A stretch of 9,157 nt of DNA from Hadesarchaea archaeon (GTDB taxonomy: Archaea; Hadarchaeota; Hadarchaeia; Hadarchaeales; Hadarchaeaceae). The position numbers and the translations under genes were made by a program. Location: NCBI GenBank assembly GCA_023129675.1, contig JAGMBM010000133.1, positions 1-9,157 of the forward strand, given 5' to 3'. Below, piece by piece: positions 5,690-9,157 of the stretch (its first letter is position 1; each line of letters starts with the position of its first letter). The notes under the pieces are model-generated. The model ran no database searches, was not told the origin of the DNA, and saw nothing but the letters and a program-made list of their open reading frames with translations.

Positions 5690-5728
5690 ATGGAGTTGTA
5701 AAAATGAAATATCGAACATGGTGAAAAA

Positions 5729-7192
5729 ATGGGACTGGAAGACACGATATACGAAGAGCTGATGGAAGCGTTCCGAGCTGGCGAACCAATCGGTCCAATC
5801 CATGAAAAGTATGAGAGAAACAAGACTACCTACTTCAGTGCGCTTTCAAGGGCAACGAAGGATACAACCGCCGAGTCCCAAGCCACGGTATTAAAAGTCA
5901 AGGGAACAATCGATCAACTCCAAAGGGAACATGAACCGATCAAAAAGGCAGTTTCGGATGTCGAAAAGACTCTAGAAGACTTGAACAACAAGATAACAAC
6001 TTGCGGCGACAGGATCACAGAGCTCGGGAAAAAGGAGGGCGAATTAGACCAACGGATTGGTGAGAAGGGGGAGACCCTGAGGAAGGCGGAAGACATAGAG
6101 GAATCCGGGTTCACCGCCGAGAGGCTCGTGAACCTAGGCGAGAAAATCAAAAAAATTGGATTCAAGCATGGCCTCTCCCCAGATAAGGCCGTCGTTGCTT
6201 TTTTCGAAGATCTGAAATCGTGGGACGAAAAGTTAGGTTTAGAGCCAGAACTCAATAGGCTTAGGACGGAAATCAAAACGAAGAAGAGCGAGCGAGACAG
6301 ATGGGCATCAGATTTGGATACTCTGCAAGCCAAGCACAGCGCTGAGAAGGTGGTAATCGATGAATGGAAGGTCCTGAAGAGACGGGGCGTTGGATCAGAT
6401 CACATCTTCGCTTGGGGGCGAACCCTCGAAAAGCTGAACCTGAACCCAGTGGAATTTGAGGCTGAGCTGAGGGATTACAGCACACTGCGACAACTTGCAA
6501 GCGAGCTACAGGAGCGGGTCGATGGGCTAGAGAAATACGAGCGAAAGCTCCAAGCCAAGGTTCAAACACTCGAAGGACATAGGGACGAGGTCGAGGGAGC
6601 GATAAGGGAGCTTAAAAACACCGGGGTAAAAAAAATAGAAGATCTCACCGAGAAGGTAGAAGAACTTACCAAGGAGGGGATAAAAAATCTAGAAGAGCTT
6701 GCTGAGAAGGGGATAAAAAATCTCGAGGGGATGGATCAACAGGCCAAGATTACCACAGGTGCTGGGCTCGAGGAACTCCGAAAGATGGTTGATCAAGCGA
6801 AGACACAATTTTCAGAGCTGCGCCAAGGAGCAGAGTCCGAGATCAAGCGGGCTGGCGAGGTGAAAGCGGAGGTGGACGAGCAGATAGGCAGGTTGAGGGC
6901 CATCGCAGAAACATTTGGTGCCGAGTTGAAAAATGCTAGGTACTTTATGAAGCTACCGCTGAGCGAGGAAGCCTTGGACAAGCTCGTGGGGGACCTCAAT
7001 CCCATCGTTGTGCAGCAGTACCTCAAAATCGTCCACGCTTGGTGCTTGAAGAAGTGCAATCCGAAGCTAAAACCCCCTGGAGAGATCGTCAAGAAATACC
7101 ACTCGATAGCGAGCTTCACTGATGTGGAACTGGCCGATGCGGTCAGGATGGCGTTGCTCATGCTAGTCTCCGAGGGTGCCAAGCATGGATGA
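5729..7192 (+). CDS. HTH plus long coiled-coil protein
   Basis: Unrecognised 487-aa protein. Residues 5-42 look like a recombinase-type HTH (LMEAFRAGEPIGPIHEKYER, then TTYFSALSRA). Coiled coil follows at about 48-121 and 172-215, and again at 255-405. It is broken by two similar globular inserts (125-170 and 216-253), each with G-F/V, a helix, then a GLSP or NLNP turn. Residues 299-334 contain 11-residue repeats (GIKNLEELAEK type). The C-terminus (405-480) is a compact helical domain with no coiled coil. There is no Walker A or ABC signature, so it is not an SMC ATPase. GGTGA at 5720-5724 precedes the ATG. It overlaps the next gene by 8 bases. A DNA-anchored scaffold is inferred. Confidence 0.85.
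   Translation: MGLEDTIYEELMEAFRAGEPIGPIHEKYERNKTTYFSALSRATKDTTAESQATVLKVKGTIDQLQREHEPIKKAVSDVEKTLEDLNNKITTCGDRITELGKKEGELDQRIGEKGETLRKAEDIEESGFTAERLVNLGEKIKKIGFKHGLSPDKAVVAFFEDLKSWDEKLGLEPELNRLRTEIKTKKSERDRWASDLDTLQAKHSAEKVVIDEWKVLKRRGVGSDHIFAWGRTLEKLNLNPVEFEAELRDYSTLRQLASELQERVDGLEKYERKLQAKVQTLEGHRDEVEGAIRELKNTGVKKIEDLTEKVEELTKEGIKNLEELAEKGIKNLEGMDQQAKITTGAGLEELRKMVDQAKTQFSELRQGAESEIKRAGEVKAEVDEQIGRLRAIAETFGAELKNARYFMKLPLSEEALDKLVGDLNPIVVQQYLKIVHAWCLKKCNPKLKPPGEIVKKYHSIASFTDVELADAVRMALLMLVSEGAKHG
6675..6723 (+). repeat. 33-bp-period tandem repeat in the coiled coil
   Basis: The 16-base sequence AGGGGATAAAAAATCT occurs at 6675-6690 and again at 6708-6723, offset by 33 bases, or 11 codons. 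Each copy encodes GIKNLE. The copies are identical in DNA while the bases between them differ, pointing to a fairly recent or selected duplication of a hendecad unit. Confidence 0.8.
7172..7178 (+). promoter_or_regulatory. Shine-Dalgarno selecting ATG7185
   Basis: GAGGGTG lies 6 bases before ATG7185, a good match to the archaeal GGAGGTG. Its last three bases are the upstream GTG at 7176, so that codon is part of the ribosome site rather than the start. Confidence 0.6.
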
Positions 7193-8030
7193 ACTAAAAA
7201 CCGTCGAAGCATTTACCAGAGAACTTGAAGCCCTGCGAAATTACGACTGGGTAAAAAAAGAGAGGGACGAACTCGCCGAGAGGTGCTCGAAGCTCGAGAC
7301 GAGGGTATCCGAACTGAAGGGGGAGCTCGCATCTCTCAAGGGATTCAAGATTGGGTTCGTCGGGAAGGATCTCACACTAAAGCAGGTGAGGGATGAGTTC
7401 CTCAAAGCTCAGGAGTTGGAGATCGAGAGAAGGGCAAATGAGAAGTTTGAGGTGCTGAAAGCCGACCTTGAAAATAAAATGCCGAAGCTCGTTTATAATA
7501 AGCTCATCGAAATCGTGGAAAAACCGCCTTGGCCGAAGGAGATTGCGGGTGCAATAGAATCGAAAGCAGGGCAAATGGCGAGCGAGATCCTTATAAACAA
7601 AGAAAGGTGGCCGGGCTGGTTCAGAGAGCTTTATTTAAAGGAGGTTAAGGCCGGGGTAAGTGCTGGGCTAGACGCGGAGTTCGAGCGGAGGGTCGAGGGA
7701 GGTGCAACCGAAAGGGCCGAGAAAAAACTTATGCAGCTGACGCGCGTCGAGTGGCCGAAATACGTCAAGCCGAAGTTGTCCGACCTCGAGGCGAAAATCA
7801 GAGAAAATGTAATTAGGATGCTGAGAGGTCCTTGGAGCGGCATCAAGTGCGATAGGTGCGGAACCGAGCAAGAAGAAATCGAGCTCACGGAGCAAAACAT
7901 CAGCGACCTGTTATCCACAGGCTACGTTGAAAAAGAATGCGACAACCTCGATTGCAGGGATTGGAGGATATGGAAGCATAGAATCAGGATCTTCCTCCGC
8001 GACCTGATTGCGGCGCACATCAAGGGGTGA
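7185..8030 (+). CDS. Coiled-coil protein with WP repeats and Cys4 site
   Basis: Unrecognised 281-aa protein. A coiled coil covers about residues 22-53. A helical segment follows (KDLTLKQVRDEFLKAQELEI, 61-80). Three related units then begin with Trp-Pro: PPWPKEIAGAI (114), ERWPGWFRELYLKEV (140) and VEWPKYVKPKL (188), each followed by an amphipathic helix. The C-terminus has Cys222-x2-Cys225 and Cys252-x4-Cys257, a probable zinc site that could bind DNA or the partner protein. It ends in a basic helix. It overlaps the preceding gene by 8 bases (ATGGATGA) and lies 25 bases before the Toprim gene, so co-expression is very likely. Function is unknown. Confidence 0.82.
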   Translation: MDELKTVEAFTRELEALRNYDWVKKERDELAERCSKLETRVSELKGELASLKGFKIGFVGKDLTLKQVRDEFLKAQELEIERRANEKFEVLKADLENKMPKLVYNKLIEIVEKPPWPKEIAGAIESKAGQMASEILINKERWPGWFRELYLKEVKAGVSAGLDAEFERRVEGGATERAEKKLMQLTRVEWPKYVKPKLSDLEAKIRENVIRMLRGPWSGIKCDRCGTEQEEIELTEQNISDLLSTGYVEKECDNLDCRDWRIWKHRIRIFLRDLIAAHIKG

Positions 8031-8055
8031 AAGAGCTGCTGGGTCGAGGGTTACC

Positions 8056-8901
8056 ATGGGGCGACGGAGCAAGCTTGGGGCCAAGGCGCGGAGGTTTTTA
8101 AGGCGGGATGTCTACGCGGTCTGCCGTGAATACGATGTCTTGACCCTCAGACAGGTCTACTACAGGTTGATTGCCCGGCACGATTATTATCCCCCCACGC
8201 TAGTTTTTTACAAGTACCTCTCGAGGCACCTCACCCGCTGGAGAAAAGTGGACGAATGGTTGGACGACCGATTTGTGGATCCTTCCAGACCCTTCATCCA
8301 GCCGCCGAGGCCCTGGAAGGAGGGGGAGCTCTGGCTTGAGAAGGACTCGCTAAGGGCTCTCCTCGAGAAGCTGGCGATGCGCTACCGAGTCCCCATCGTG
8401 GTGCAGCGCGGTTTCGCGAGCCGCAGCATGCTTAGGGATGCTTTCCGACGCGCTAGGGAGAGAGGGGTTCGGAAGATTTTTCTGGTCCTGGACTTCGATC
8501 CGAGCGGGCTTTGCATCGAGGCCGTAAATGAAAGGGAGATGGGCATAAAGATGAGCAGGGTCGCGCTTACCTATGAACAGGCGAAGGGATTGCCGTTCAG
8601 GCTAGTAAAGCGCCGGGACACCCGAGCAAAGAAATACATGGCAAAGTACGGCGACCGTTGCTGGGAGGTCGAAGCACTTGAGCCTAGGCAGCTCTTACAA
8701 ATCGTAGAGCAGACGCTACGCCGGGAGGTGCCACCCGAGCACCTGCGCGAGGCAGGCCTAGAGGAGGAGGCAGCGAAGGTCGCCCTAGAGATTTTGGAGC
8801 CCATTCGCATGAAAATCGCGGCAGCTGCTTCCGAGCTCCTGCGAAGGGGCGTGCCGCCCGATAGAGTAAGGGAAAGGCTCGGAAGGAAGCTTGCATTTTA
8901 G
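8056..8901 (+). CDS. Topo VI-A/Spo11-like Toprim protein (mini-A type)
   Basis: 281-aa protein with the two-part layout of the topoisomerase VI A subunit and Spo11. The N-terminal winged-helix region has LTLRQVYYRLI (29-39), matching the R-x-x-(Y/F)-Y motif whose second Tyr (Tyr36) makes the covalent bond with DNA. The Toprim domain shows the catalytic Glu95 (WLEKDSL), RGFASRSMLRDAF, and the metal-binding D146-F-D148-PSG. The block RVALTYEQAKGLP...DTRAKKYMAKYGDRCWEVEALEP continues the Topo VI-A-like pattern seen in phage and plasmid proteins. It is shorter than Topo VI-A and there is no GHKL ATPase B subunit here. ATG8056 has GAGGG upstream; TTG8008 would overlap the previous gene. Nicking, double-strand cleavage or topoisomerase activity are all possible. 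Confidence 0.82.
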   Translation: MGRRSKLGAKARRFLRRDVYAVCREYDVLTLRQVYYRLIARHDYYPPTLVFYKYLSRHLTRWRKVDEWLDDRFVDPSRPFIQPPRPWKEGELWLEKDSLRALLEKLAMRYRVPIVVQRGFASRSMLRDAFRRARERGVRKIFLVLDFDPSGLCIEAVNEREMGIKMSRVALTYEQAKGLPFRLVKRRDTRAKKYMAKYGDRCWEVEALEPRQLLQIVEQTLRREVPPEHLREAGLEEEAAKVALEILEPIRMKIAAAASELLRRGVPPDRVRERLGRKLAF

Positions 8902-9072
8902 GGGTGGGTTTAATGGTCAAAAATGTGGATGGAGTAAAGGCTCGAATAAAGAGATCGTGAGAGTATCTGACGAATGTTTTCCTCCGCCCGACGATGCTGA
9001 GTCGTTGATCTCCCGCTCACGCGCCATAAGTGTCGAGATTACTACACAAAACTGAACCGCCCCGTCTCTTTA

Positions 9073-9078
9073 TTTTTT
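9073..9078 (+). terminator. T6 run, probable cassette terminator
   Basis: Six Ts preceded by CTCTTTA follow the Toprim stop by about 170 bases. This is a typical archaeal U-tract terminator strength. It could alternatively be the AT-rich box of a gene beyond the right edge. Confidence 0.4.
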
Positions 9079-9082
9079 AAGC

Positions 9083-9104
9083 GGTCACCCCGAAACTCGG
9101 GACC
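9083..9104. other. Small hairpin
   Basis: CCCGA-AAC-TCGGG forms a 5-bp stem with a 3-base loop, and GGT/ACC outside it can add three pairs across a bulge. It follows the T-run, so it is not a bacterial-style terminator for the plus strand. On the minus strand it would precede a run of As in the template, which could act as a terminator for a leftward gene. Confidence 0.35.
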
Positions 9105-9157
9105 ATGCGGTAATGTTTTCTACCACTCTAACATCGAAAAAGCGTCGTGTTATACCC

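Larger units (their letters stand above)
8902..9157. other. Gene-poor right end
   Basis: No convincing gene is seen here. On the plus strand a frame stays open from inside the Toprim gene to a TGA at 9053-9055; its only internal start is GTG8957, which would give a 32-aa product with no ribosome site. ATG8913, after GGGGTGGG, gives just 15 codons. The stretch may hold the cassette's 3' untranslated region and the upstream region of a gene beyond the window. Confidence 0.5.

Noticed and set aside
5520..5798. Minus-strand frame of 92 aa over the zinc-ribbon gene
   Set aside because: The plus strand has a ribosome site and a clear Cys-pair motif; the minus product is Ser/Pro/Thr/Arg-rich as expected for an antisense shadow.
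5914..6333. Minus-strand frame of 139 aa opposite the coiled-coil gene
   Set aside because: Ser/Phe/Leu-rich mirror of a Lys/Glu-rich coiled coil; a composition artefact. The same applies to 6793-7212 on the minus strand.
5729..7192. SMC/Rad50-type ATPase
   Set aside because: The coiled coil invites this, but no Walker A, ABC signature or Walker B is present in either coiled-coil protein.
8008..8055. TTG start extending the Toprim protein by 16 residues
   Set aside because: TTG is a poor start with no good ribosome site, whereas ATG8056 follows GAGGG.
8056..8901. Wadjet JetD subunit
   Set aside because: It has a Toprim fold, but the motifs (LRQVYY, LEKD, DFDPSG) fit Topo VI-A/mini-A better, and no condensin-like JetA, JetB or JetC is adjacent.
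1..9157. CRISPR array, insertion sequence or integrase
   Set aside because: No regularly spaced repeats, no transposase or integrase motifs and no terminal inverted repeats were seen; mobile origin of the right-hand cassette rests only on gene content.

Overview
The window looks archaeal. TATA boxes lie about 25 bases upstream of starts, with several apparently leaderless genes. Suf is reduced to sufC-sufB. The Thi4 is the archaeal type, with His at the sulfur-donor position. The tRNA-Cys has U73 and an encoded CCA. Uncultivated thermophilic or anaerobic lineages such as Bathyarchaeia or Hadarchaea would fit, but nothing here fixes the taxon.

Left part (1-5304): sulfur and cofactor genes. 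A truncated minus-strand gene reaches the left edge. Divergent from it is a likely operon: a small HTH regulator with three cysteines, then sufC and sufB (minimal Fe-S scaffold, SMS/SmsCB-like), with overlapping genes. A 21-bp imperfect palindrome between the TATA box and the regulator's start is a good operator candidate. tRNA-Cys(GCA) follows on the minus strand. Next is a ThiI-like PP-loop sulfurtransferase that has lost its THUMP region but keeps a CxxC plus distal Cys. Beyond a short intergenic stretch with decayed coding remnants, thi4 and larE lie on the minus strand. Five of these genes move sulfur into Fe-S clusters, tRNA, thiazole or another cofactor.

Right part (5390-8901): a plus-strand, tightly spaced five-gene cassette. 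It has a TATA box, a strong Shine-Dalgarno and overlapping genes. The order is a 29-aa peptide, a 55-aa zinc ribbon like the topoisomerase I C-terminal fingers, a 487-aa HTH plus long coiled-coil protein, a 281-aa coiled-coil protein with repeated Trp-Pro motifs and a C-terminal Cys4 site, and a 281-aa Topo VI-A/Spo11-like Toprim protein with no B subunit or ATPase nearby. This is the candidate for an undescribed system: a DNA-topology or DNA-cleavage complex scaffolded by coiled coils, possibly of mobile-element origin.

The last 256 bases hold no convincing gene, only a short open frame, a T-run and a small hairpin.
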